From Dechloromonas sp. (GTDB lineage Bacteria; Pseudomonadota; Gammaproteobacteria; Burkholderiales; Rhodocyclaceae): DNA of 24,376 nt. Made by a program: the position numbers and the translations under genes. Position 1 is the stretch's first letter. Each line of letters opens with the position of its first letter. Positions 8,006 through 15,410 of this stretch are shown piece after piece. Location: contig JAFLDQ010000040.1 in the NCBI GenBank assembly GCA_017302355.1, positions 1 to 24,376 of the forward strand, given 5' to 3'. The notes under the pieces were generated by a model. That model saw only the letters and a program-made list of their open reading frames with translations. It searched no databases and was not told the origin of the DNA.

Positions 8006-8045
8006 GGCATTTAGTTCTTTCATTTCCGTAGATTACGGCAGATGA

Positions 8046-9524
8046 GCATCGCCCCCCGGCAACGGGGGGCGTGGATTGAAACGAGCCAAAACAGGCATGG
8101 GTGCAACGGTTGCGCAGCATCGCCCCCCGGCAACGGGGGGCGTGGATTGAAACCCAAGCGACCGGAGAAACGACCGGCCGATGTCCGAGGCATCGCCCCC
8201 CGGCAACGGGGGGCGTGGATTGAAACAACTGCGAAGTTGGACAGGTTCCCGTAGCTGGAGCTGCATCGCCCCCCGGCAACGGGGGGCGTGGATTGAAACT
8301 CGCGCAACAGCAGCAATTCGAGCAGAAACAGGCGGCATCGCCCCCCGGCAACGGGGGGCGTGGATTGAAACGAGACAAAAACCACCAGGCAACCCACCGC
8401 TGATGGCATCGCCCCCCGGCAACGGGGGGCGTGGATTGAAACGTTGTTTTCTTCATCCTCGGGAGGGTTTTCGGTGAGCATCGCCCCCCGGCAACGGGGG
8501 GCGTGGATTGAAACACCACGATGTCGGCAAAGTCCGGATCGGCAGCGAGCGGGCATCGCCCCCCGGCAACGGGGGGCGTGGATTGAAACCTGACGCATGG
8601 CAAATATCACTTCTGCACAAACCGGGCATCGCCCCCCGGCAACGGGGGGCGTGGATTGAAACGCTCGCTGATTGGCTGGATGCGAACCGATAACCCGGCA
8701 TCGCCCCCCGGCAACGGGGGGCGTGGATTGAAACTGGTCGACGTCAAGACCACGCAAGACGCCAGCATGCGCATCGCCCCCCGGCAACGGGGGGCGTGGA
8801 TTGAAACAAAATCGCGCTCAACCTTGAACACACCGCCTTGACGGCATCGCCCCCCGGCAACGGGGGGCGTGGATTGAAACCGTTGTAACCACGGGAATGC
8901 CAGACTGAATGGCGCATCGCCCCCCGGCAACGGGGGGCGTGGATTGAAACCGATCCAACCACGGCCAGTACCAACAGGTTCAACGCATCGCCCCCCGGCA
9001 ACGGGGGGCGTGGATTGAAACATCAACTCGATCATCGCCGCCGGCGACATGTCATTGCATCGCCCCCCGGCAACGGGGGGCGTGGATTGAAACGAGCGCC
9101 TTGAGGCGCTCGGCGGTCTCGCGCTGGGGCATCGCCCCCCGGCAACGGGGGGCGTGGATTGAAACCCCCGTCTTCGAGTACGACCGCCGGACCGGCGAGG
9201 GCATCGCCCCCCGGCAACGGGGGGCGTGGATTGAAACGCCAAGCAGTCGGTCACCATCTCCGGCCGCGGCCGCATCGCCCCCCGGCAACGGGGGGCGTGG
9301 ATTGAAACAAAACAGTTGCTCTCCGAGATCACGCGCCGATCCCGCATCGCCCCCCGGCAACGGGGGGCGTGGATTGAAACGCCTGACGGGGTGCGCTTCT
9401 GTTGGGTCGAGGCCGGCATCGCCCCCCGGCAACGGGGGGTGTGGATTGAAACTCAAGATGGTGATGATGTCCTCACGCGCCGGAGCAGGCATCGCCCCTC
9501 GGCAAGGGGGGCGTGGGCTGAAAC
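8046..9524 (+). CRISPR. type I-C CRISPR array, 21 repeats and 20 spacers
   Basis: The consensus repeat is 37 bases, from GCATCGCCCCCCGGCAACGG through to GTGGATTGAAAC. Repeat starts are 8046, 8117, 8190, 8263, 8335, 8406, 8478, 8553, 8626, 8698, 8771, 8844, 8914, 8985, 9057, 9129, 9201, 9272, 9344, 9416 and 9489. By eye, the first 19 are identical. Repeat 20 has one C-to-T change, and repeat 21 is degenerate, marking the distal end. Spacers are 33-38 bases, mostly 34-36, and I saw no duplicates. Repeat bases 5-13 pair with 18-26 around a GCAA tetraloop, leaving an 11-base 3' tail TGGATTGAAAC, as expected for Cas5c processing. Transcription is rightward, from the leader next to cas2. The ATTGAAAC end and the neighbouring cas genes agree on subtype I-C. 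Confidence 0.99.
9489..9524 (+). repeat. degenerate terminal CRISPR repeat
   Basis: This last repeat is 36 bases and differs from the consensus by C11T, loss of C18, A30G and T31C. The stem can still form with a G-U pair and a five-base loop, but the 5' handle would change from ATTGAAAC to GCTGAAAC. Decay of the leader-distal repeat is usual for old array ends. No repeat-like sequence follows. Confidence 0.9.
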
Positions 9525-9653
9525 ATCCAGGGTGTCCACCCATCGTTCGGGAAACGCATGGTTTCACCTGTCACAGGGGGTGAGCGCTGCCCGGCCTTGC
9601 TTGCTGTCGCCCGGATGGGATGGAGAACGTGCAGGCCGGTCGGCCCCTGGCCG

Positions 9654-10394
9654 TCAGCCCCGGTGATTCATCAGCGCCTTGAGTCCGGCGACATCGAGAA
9701 TGCGGACGTGCTTCTGCTGGACCGCGATGTGGCCATCTTCCTGGAAGCGCGAGAAGGTGCGCGAGACGGTTTCCAGCTTGAGGCCGAGGTAGCTGCCGAT
9801 TTCCTCGCGCGTCATGCGCAGGTAGAACTCGGCATGCGAGAAGCCGCGCGCCGTGAAGCGCTGCGACAGGTTGAGCAGGAAGGCCGCCAGGCGTTCCTCG
9901 GCGCGCATCGTGCCGAGCAGCATCATGACGCCATGATCGCGGACGATCTCGCGGCTCATCACCTTGTGGAAGTGATGTTGCAGCGTATGGATTTCCCGCG
10001 ACAGGCCTTCCAGCCGCGAGAAGGGAATGGCGCAGATCTCGCTGTCCTCGAGGGCGACCGCGTTGCAGGTGTGGTGTTCGCTGCTGATGCCGTCGAGGCC
10101 CAGCAGTTCGCCGGCCATCTGGAAGCCGGTGACCTGTTCGCGGCCGTCCTCAAGCAGCACATCGGTCTTGAAGAAGCCGCTGCGGATCGCATAGATGGCG
10201 TCGAAGGGGGCGCCGAAGCTGTAGAGGCGATCGCCGCGTTTCAGGCGGCGGCGATTCGACACGAGGTCGTCGAGACGCTGCAGTTCTTCGCCGGTCAGGC
10301 CGAGGGGCAGGCACAGTTCGCGCAGGTTGCAGTTCGAACAGGCGGTCTTGATGACTGCGAGGGAGACGGGATTGCCGGCGGATTTGGGGGGCAT
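9654..10394 (-). CDS. fnr: FNR/Anr-type oxygen-sensing transcription regulator
   Basis: FNR-type regulators hold a [4Fe-4S] cluster under anoxia, dimerise and activate anaerobic and microaerobic genes. The protein keeps all four cluster cysteines with the E. coli spacing (CSNCNLRELC near the start; EICAIPF in the sensor domain). It has the cyclic-nucleotide-like beta-roll, a long dimer helix, and a helix-turn-helix whose recognition helix (LKLETVSRTFSRFQ) keeps the E..SR residues that read TTGAT. I use the ATG at 10394 (MPPKSAG, 246 residues); a TTG at 10409 would add five residues. Neither start has a strong ribosome site. hemN is divergent, with an FNR box between them, so autoregulation is likely. 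Confidence 0.96.
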   Translation of the reverse strand: MPPKSAGNPVSLAVIKTACSNCNLRELCLPLGLTGEELQRLDDLVSNRRRLKRGDRLYSFGAPFDAIYAIRSGFFKTDVLLEDGREQVTGFQMAGELLGLDGISSEHHTCNAVALEDSEICAIPFSRLEGLSREIHTLQHHFHKVMSREIVRDHGVMMLLGTMRAEERLAAFLLNLSQRFTARGFSHAEFYLRMTREEIGSYLGLKLETVSRTFSRFQEDGHIAVQQKHVRILDVAGLKALMNHRG

Positions 10395-10411
10395 CAGGAA
10401 CGCATCCAAGC

Positions 10412-10425
10412 TTGATCCACGTCAA
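10412..10425. promoter_or_regulatory. FNR/Anr box between fnr and hemN
   Basis: TTGATCCACGTCAA matches the FNR consensus TTGATnnnnATCAA at nine of ten positions. The centre lies 41.5 bases upstream of the start predicted from the CATAAT box at 10448, the class II activator position. The site is also 17 bases from the fnr start, so bound FNR could repress or adjust its own gene. Confidence 0.85.
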
Positions 10426-10447
10426 CCGGGGTGGCGCGGCATCCGGA

Positions 10448-10453
10448 CATAAT
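10448..10453 (+). promoter_or_regulatory. -10 box of the predicted FNR-dependent hemN promoter
   Basis: CATAAT matches TATAAT at five of six bases and is correctly spaced from the FNR box. Transcription would start near 10460, leaving a short leader of about 20 bases before the hemN ATG at 10480. No -35 consensus is needed at a class II FNR promoter. Confidence 0.6.
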
Positions 10454-10479
10454 CGACACCGTTCTTGCCGGCTCGTTCA

Positions 10480-11883
10480 ATGAATTTCGCAACTGAAAAC
10501 CTCGTTTTCGATCCTCGGATCATTCGCCGTTTCGATGTCAGCGGGCCGCGCTACACGTCGTATCCGACCGCGGACCGCTTCGTCGAGGCCTTCGATTCCG
10601 ATGCGGCCACGCTCTGGCTGGGCAAGCGCACCATCGGCGGCATCGGCCGTCCGCTGTCATTATACTTCCACATCCCGTTCTGTAACACCATCTGCTACTA
10701 CTGCGCCTGCAACAAGATCATCACCAAGGATCACGGGCGCAGCGCCAAGTATCTGAAATACCTCGGCAAGGAGCTCGCCCTGCAGAGCGCGAGCCTGGAA
10801 GGGCGCGATGGCGAGCACGAGGTCATCCAGTTGCACTGGGGCGGCGGCACGCCGACCTTCCTGTCGCACGGCGAGATGCGCCAGCTGATGGGCGAGACGC
10901 GCAGGCACTTCAGGCTGCTCGACGGCGGCGAGTATTCGATCGAGGTCGACCCGCGCAAGGTCGACACGGCGACGGTGGCGCTGCTCGGGGAGCTCGGCTT
11001 CAACCGCATGAGCGTCGGCGTCCAGGATTTCGACGAGCGCGTGCAGGTTGCGGTCAACCGTGTCCAGAGCGAGGAAGAGACGGCCACCGTGATCGACGCG
11101 GCCCGCGCCAACGGGTTCAAGTCGGTGTCGGTCGATCTGATCTACGGGCTGCCGCACCAGACGGTGATGGGCTTCAACCGCACGCTCGAGCGGGTGCTGG
11201 CGATGGATCCGGATCGGCTCTCGATCTACAACTATGCCCACCTGCCGGGTCTGTTCAAGCCGCAGCGCCGCATTGCCGAGCCCGATCTGCCTTCGCCCGA
11301 CAGCAAGCTGCAGATCCTCGCGCTGGCGATCAGGAAACTGACCGAGGCCGGCTACGTCTTCATCGGCATGGACCATTTCGCCAAGCCCGACGACGAGCTC
11401 GCCGTCGCCCAGCGCCAGGGACGCCTGCACCGCAATTTCCAGGGCTACTCGACCTATGCCGACTGCGACATGCTGTCGTTCGGCATCTCGTCGATCAGCA
11501 AGGTCGGGCCGACCTACAGCCAGAACGTCAAGACCCTCGACGAGTACTACGATCGCCTCGACGCCCGGATGCTCCCAGTGTTCCGCGGCATCGAACTCAA
11601 TGCCGATGACATTCTCAGGCGCTCGATCATCCAGGCGCTGATGTGTCACTTCGAGCTGTCGCTGGAGTCGATCGAAAGCGCGCACCTGATCGATTTCCAC
11701 CAGTATTTTGCCGCCGAACTCGACGATCTCAAGGAAATGGAGCGCGCCGGCCTGCTCAAGGTCGAGCGCGAATGGATCACCGTCCTCCCGCCGGGGCGCC
11801 TGCTGGTCAGGATCATCGCCATGGTCTTCGACCGCTACCTGCGGGCCGATCGCCAGCGGACCCGCTACTCGAAGGTGATCTGA
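10480..11883 (+). CDS. hemN: oxygen-independent coproporphyrinogen III dehydrogenase
   Basis: HemN is a radical SAM enzyme that decarboxylates coproporphyrinogen III to protoporphyrinogen IX without oxygen, in the cytoplasm. The 467-residue protein has the cluster motif in HIPFCNTICYYCACN (CX3CX2C followed by the extra Cys of HemN), the SAM-binding HWGGGTPTFL, the N-terminal RYTSYPTADRF segment, and YGLPHQT. I use the ATG at 10480 (MNFATENLVFDP) rather than the TTG at 10465. No clear ribosome site precedes it. It is divergent from fnr, with an FNR box and -10 element in place, so it should be induced when oxygen is low. The hemN-fnr pairing next to copper/cbb3-type genes is common in proteobacteria. 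Confidence 0.97.
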   Translation: MNFATENLVFDPRIIRRFDVSGPRYTSYPTADRFVEAFDSDAATLWLGKRTIGGIGRPLSLYFHIPFCNTICYYCACNKIITKDHGRSAKYLKYLGKELALQSASLEGRDGEHEVIQLHWGGGTPTFLSHGEMRQLMGETRRHFRLLDGGEYSIEVDPRKVDTATVALLGELGFNRMSVGVQDFDERVQVAVNRVQSEEETATVIDAARANGFKSVSVDLIYGLPHQTVMGFNRTLERVLAMDPDRLSIYNYAHLPGLFKPQRRIAEPDLPSPDSKLQILALAIRKLTEAGYVFIGMDHFAKPDDELAVAQRQGRLHRNFQGYSTYADCDMLSFGISSISKVGPTYSQNVKTLDEYYDRLDARMLPVFRGIELNADDILRRSIIQALMCHFELSLESIESAHLIDFHQYFAAELDDLKEMERAGLLKVEREWITVLPPGRLLVRIIAMVFDRYLRADRQRTRYSKVI

Positions 11884-12064
11884 TTCGATTTCCCAACCAA
11901 CCGTGACCTTTTCGACTTCGCCTTGCCGTGCCACCTGCACTGTCGGCGGCTCGTCCTTGCGTCTCGATTGATCCGGAAATGGAATGAGGCGCGGCGATTC
12001 GGCAAGGACGCCGGAGTGAAGTATCCTTGCGCCGTGACCTGTCGCGCCGGATGCGCCCCTGCAG
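11884..12064. other. intergenic stretch hemN to TauE-like gene
   Basis: These 181 bases have no gene that I can support. They probably hold the promoter of the downstream operon. TATCCT at 12022-12027 is a weak -10 candidate with no convincing -35. A lone TTGAT half-site at 11968-11972 has no matching right half, so I do not call an FNR box. Confidence 0.4.
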
Positions 12065-12736
12065 ATGCCTGATTCCGCCTACCTGGCGCTGTTCCTCGTC
12101 GGACTGCTCGGCGGCACCCACTGCGTCGGCATGTGCGGCGGCATCGTCGGGGCGCTGTCGCTCGGCGCGCCCGCCCGCTGGTCGATGCACCTTGCCTACA
12201 ATGCCGGGCGCATCGCGTCCTATGCCGTTGCCGGCGTCCTTGCCGGCGCGCTCGGCGCCGCCAGCCTGGCGCTCGACGGGCCGGCGCCGGTGCGCCTGGC
12301 GCTCTCCCTGCTGGCCAACCTGATGCTTGTGGCGCTCGGTCTCTACCTGCTCGGCCTGACCCGGGCGCTGGCCTTCACCGAGCGCGCCGGCCAGCACCTC
12401 TGGCGCCACATCCAGCCGCTGACGCGCCGTTTCGTGCCGGCGAGGACGGTGGCCCAGGCTTTTCCGCTCGGTGTCCTGTGGGGCTGGCTGCCCTGCGGGC
12501 TGGTCTACAGCGCGCTGACCACGGCCCTCGGCGCCGGGTCGCCCGGGCGCGGGGCGCTGCTGATGCTGGCTTTCGGGCTGGGAACGTTGCCAAATTTGCT
12601 GCTGGCGGGCATCCTGCTGGCAAGGGCCGGTGAATTCGTCCGTCGCCCGCTGGTCCGCATGGCCTCGGGCCTGCTGGTACTGGGTTTCGGCATCCACGGA
12701 CTGTTCGGCCTGATGCGCCTGTTGCACTGGATCTAG
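12065..12736 (+). CDS. TauE/SafE-like (UreH/DsbD-transmembrane-type) membrane protein
   Basis: The 223-residue protein is almost entirely hydrophobic, with about six membrane segments in two halves. It carries the family motifs GGTHCVGMCGG (residues 16-26) and GWLPCGLVYSAL (near 140-150), whose cysteines recall the DsbD/CcdA transmembrane fold. Databases usually call this group sulfite exporter TauE/SafE, but sulfite transport is not shown for this branch. Homologues sit between ccoGHIS and hemN in Pseudomonas, suggesting a role in copper delivery or cytochrome cbb3 assembly. Here it lies 181 bases after hemN and 9 bases before a universal stress gene, at the head of an apparent operon with copA and copZ. 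The conserved Cys/Met motifs would fit Cu handling; that is inference. Confidence 0.85.
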   Translation: MPDSAYLALFLVGLLGGTHCVGMCGGIVGALSLGAPARWSMHLAYNAGRIASYAVAGVLAGALGAASLALDGPAPVRLALSLLANLMLVALGLYLLGLTRALAFTERAGQHLWRHIQPLTRRFVPARTVAQAFPLGVLWGWLPCGLVYSALTTALGAGSPGRGALLMLAFGLGTLPNLLLAGILLARAGEFVRRPLVRMASGLLVLGFGIHGLFGLMRLLHWI

Positions 12737-12745
12737 GAGAATGCG

Positions 12746-13177
12746 ATGACCATGAAAATCCTGCTGCCGGTTGACGGCTCCGACTGCTCGCTGCGCGCCG
12801 TCGGCCATCTTGTCGCGCATAGCGCCTGGTTTCGGGAAGTTCCCGAGGTTCACCTGCTGCACGTCCAGCCGCCGATCCCGATCGGTTACGCGCTGGCCCA
12901 CGTCAGCAAGGAAACCCTGCACAGCCACTACATGGAGGAGAGCCGCGAGCACCTGCTGGGCGCGCAGCAGCGGCTCAATGCCGCCGGCCGCATCCACACG
13001 ACCCATATCCACGTGGGCCAGCCGGCCGAAGTGATCGCCCGGCTGGCGAGCGAACTGGAGTGCGACCTGATCATCATGGGCACCCACGGACGCACCGGCA
13101 TCGCCGGGCTGGTGATGGGCTCGGTGGCCAGCCGTGTCCTGCATCTCGCCGAATGCCCGGTGATGCTGGTGAAATGA
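12746..13177 (+). CDS. universal stress protein (UspA family, ATP-binding type)
   Basis: The 143-residue single-domain protein has the Usp alpha/beta fold: MKILLPVDGSDCSLRAV at the start and the nucleotide-binding motif GTHGRTGIAGLVMGS near the end, matching G-2X-G-9X-G(S/T), so ATP binding is likely. Such proteins help cells cope with starvation, redox or anaerobic stress, and several are FNR/Anr-controlled; the specific target is unknown. A good ribosome site, TAGGAG, sits just upstream. Its stop overlaps the copA start (ATGA), so it is probably co-translated with the copper pump. Confidence 0.93.
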   Translation: MTMKILLPVDGSDCSLRAVGHLVAHSAWFREVPEVHLLHVQPPIPIGYALAHVSKETLHSHYMEESREHLLGAQQRLNAAGRIHTTHIHVGQPAEVIARLASELECDLIIMGTHGRTGIAGLVMGSVASRVLHLAECPVMLVK

Positions 13178-15402
13178 ACGCCGCCGCCGCGGGCGCCCGC
13201 GCTGTGAAGGCTGGCGCCAGTGCCATGGAAACGACGGCGGGCGCCCCTCGCGTCGTCGAATTCGCGATTGCCGGGATGACCTGCGCCGCCTGCTCGGCGC
13301 GACTCGAAAAGGTGCTCAACCGCCAGGCGGGGGTCGAGGCCACTGTCAACCTTGCCGCCGAGCGCGCGCGCGTCCGGCTGGACGGGGCGGCCGACGAGGC
13401 GGCGGTGATCGCCGCGGTGGCGCGTGCCGGCTTTGCCGCCAGCGTCGTCGACAAGGACACGCGGGCGCGCGAGAAGGCGCGGCGGGCGGCCGATTACCGG
13501 CGCGAGCTCCACCGTTTCTGGATCGCCGTAGCGCTGACCCTGCCGCTGGTCGGGCAGATGCTGTTCATGTTCGGCAGCGCGCAGCACCATGCCGAACTGC
13601 CGCGCTGGCTGCAGATGGCGCTGGCGACGCCGGTCCAGTTCTGGATCGGCTGGCGCTTCTACGATGGCGCGTACAAGGCGCTGCGCGGCGGCGGCGCCAA
13701 CATGGATGTGCTGGTCGCGCTGGGAACCAGCATGGCCTGGGGTTTTTCGGCGCTGGTGACGCTGTTCGGGTTCGAGCAGCACGTCTATTTCGAGGCCGGG
13801 GCGGCGGTCATCACCTTGGTCCTGCTCGGCAAGCTGCTCGAGGCGCGGGCCAAGGCACGCACTTCGGAAGCGATCGAATCGCTGATCCGCCTGCAGCCGA
13901 AGACGGCGCGCGTCGAGCGCGGCGGCCAGTGGGTCGAGATCGCCGTCGACGCGCTGATGCCCGGCGATGTCTTCATGGTCCGTCCCGGCGAGAGCGTGCC
14001 GGTCGATGGCGAGGTGGTCGAAGGCGCCTCCAGCATCAACGAGGCGATGCTGACCGGCGAGAGCATGCCGGTGGGCAAGGCGGCCGGCGACAAGGTCTTC
14101 GCGGCGACCGCCAACGGCCAGGGGGCGCTGCGCTGCCGGGCGACCGGCGTCGGCGAGCAGACGCTGCTGGCCGGCATCATCCGCCTGGTCGGCGAGGCGC
14201 AGGGTTCGAAGGCGCCGGTGCAGCGGCTGGCCGACCGGATCTCGGCGGTCTTCGTGCCGGTGGTGTGCGTCATCGCGCTGGCGACTTTCGCCGGTTGGTG
14301 GCTGTATGCCGGCGATCTTGCCGAGGCGCTGGTCAATGCCGTCGCCGTGCTGGTCATCGCCTGTCCGTGCGCGCTCGGGCTGGCGACGCCGACGGCGATC
14401 ATGGTCGGCACCGGGCAGGGGGCGCGGGCCGGGATTCTGGTCAAGAACGTCGAGGCGCTGGAGCGGGCGGAAAAGATCGCCATCCTCGCCCTCGACAAGA
14501 CCGGCACGCTGACCCGGGGCGAACCGCAGGTTACCGACATCGTGCCGCTGGCTCTCGATGCAGATCAGGCACTGCGCCTGGCGGCAGCGCTCGAACAGGG
14601 ATCGGAGCATCCCCTGGCGCGTGCGGTCCTGGCGCGGGCTGCTGCGGTCGACCTGCCCAAAGCAGCCAATTTCAGCGCGACACCGGGGCAGGGCGTGGCC
14701 GGCGAGGTCGATGGCCGTCTACTGCGCCTCGGTGCGCCTTCCTGGCTGGGGATGGCCGGCGATCCGGCGGTGCACGCCTTGCAGCAGGCCGGCAAGACCG
14801 TCGTGGTGCTCGAAGAAAACGGTGTCGCCCTGGCGTTGTTCGCCATCGCCGATGCCCTGCGGCCGACCTCGAAGGCGGCGGTCGCCCGGCTGCGCGCGCG
14901 CGGCATCCGGGTCGTCATGCTGACCGGCGACAACGCGGCGACGGCGGCGGCCATCGCCCGCGAGGCGGGGATCGACGAATTCCGCGCCGGCATCCTGCCC
15001 GGCGACAAGGCGGCGGCGGTCGCCGAGCTGAAGGCCGGCGGCGGGCTGGTGGCGATGGTCGGCGACGGCATCAACGACGCTCCGGCGCTGGCGGCGGCCG
15101 ATGTCAGCTTCGCCATCGGCGCCGGTTCCGACGCGGCGATCGAGGCCGCCGACCTGACCCTGATCCGCAGCGACCCGTGCGGCGTCGACGACGCCATCGA
15201 ACTGTCGCGGGCGACGCTCGGCAAGATTCGCCAGAACCTTTTCTTCGCCTTTATCTATAATGTCCTGGGAATTCCGCTGGCGGCGTTCGGAGCGCTCAAT
15301 CCGGTCGTCGCCGGGGCGGCGATGGCCATGAGTTCGGTCTCCGTCGTGTCGAATTCCCTGTTGCTCAAGCGCTGGCGTCCGCACGGCCGCCAGGCGCATT
15401 AG
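13174..15402 (+). CDS. copA: Cu+-translocating P1B-type ATPase (CopA-like)
   Basis: The 742-residue inner-membrane pump exports Cu+ from the cytoplasm. It has one N-terminal heavy-metal domain with GMTCAACSARLEKVL (near residues 34-48), eight predicted membrane helices, and the CPC metal site in VIACPCALGLATPTAIM. It also has the phosphorylation site LALDKTGTLT, the nucleotide-binding HP in GSEHPLARAV, the hinge MVGDGINDAPALAAADV, and the P1B-1 signatures YN (FIYNVLGIPLAAFGALNP) and MSSVSVVSNSLLLKRW. I place the start at the ATG at 13174, overlapping the Usp stop. A role in loading cytochrome cbb3, as for CcoI/CopA2, is possible given hemN and fnr, but no ccoS-like gene follows, so a detoxifying CopA is at least as likely. 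Confidence 0.95.
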   Translation: MNAAAAGARAVKAGASAMETTAGAPRVVEFAIAGMTCAACSARLEKVLNRQAGVEATVNLAAERARVRLDGAADEAAVIAAVARAGFAASVVDKDTRAREKARRAADYRRELHRFWIAVALTLPLVGQMLFMFGSAQHHAELPRWLQMALATPVQFWIGWRFYDGAYKALRGGGANMDVLVALGTSMAWGFSALVTLFGFEQHVYFEAGAAVITLVLLGKLLEARAKARTSEAIESLIRLQPKTARVERGGQWVEIAVDALMPGDVFMVRPGESVPVDGEVVEGASSINEAMLTGESMPVGKAAGDKVFAATANGQGALRCRATGVGEQTLLAGIIRLVGEAQGSKAPVQRLADRISAVFVPVVCVIALATFAGWWLYAGDLAEALVNAVAVLVIACPCALGLATPTAIMVGTGQGARAGILVKNVEALERAEKIAILALDKTGTLTRGEPQVTDIVPLALDADQALRLAAALEQGSEHPLARAVLARAAAVDLPKAANFSATPGQGVAGEVDGRLLRLGAPSWLGMAGDPAVHALQQAGKTVVVLEENGVALALFAIADALRPTSKAAVARLRARGIRVVMLTGDNAATAAAIAREAGIDEFRAGILPGDKAAAVAELKAGGGLVAMVGDGINDAPALAAADVSFAIGAGSDAAIEAADLTLIRSDPCGVDDAIELSRATLGKIRQNLFFAFIYNVLGIPLAAFGALNPVVAGAAMAMSSVSVVSNSLLLKRWRPHGRQAH

Positions 15403-15410
15403 GGGGTTGT

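Larger units (their letters stand above)
7864..8045 (+). promoter_or_regulatory. CRISPR leader
   Basis: These 182 noncoding bases lie between cas2 and the first repeat, at the cas-proximal end where repeats are undegenerated, so this is the leader carrying the array promoter and the integration signals. It holds several internal repeats: a 10-bp inverted repeat at 7868-7910, the palindrome ATCAATTGAT at 7928-7937, an 8-bp inverted repeat at 7980-8005, and CCGTA-GAT-TACGG at 8026-8038, eight bases before repeat 1. AGGTT(T)CGCG occurs three times directly and once inverted. The boundaries are set by the cas2 stop and the first repeat. Confidence 0.85.

Noticed and set aside
8020..9583. Long frames on both strands through the array encoding a repeated IAPRQRGAWIET or PRPPLPGGDA protein
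   Set aside because: They arise from translating the CRISPR repeats; the repeat-spacer pattern explains them fully.
11968..11981. TTGATCCGGAAATG as a second FNR box before the TauE-like gene
   Set aside because: Only the left half-site matches; the right half AAATG shares just its first base with ATCAA.
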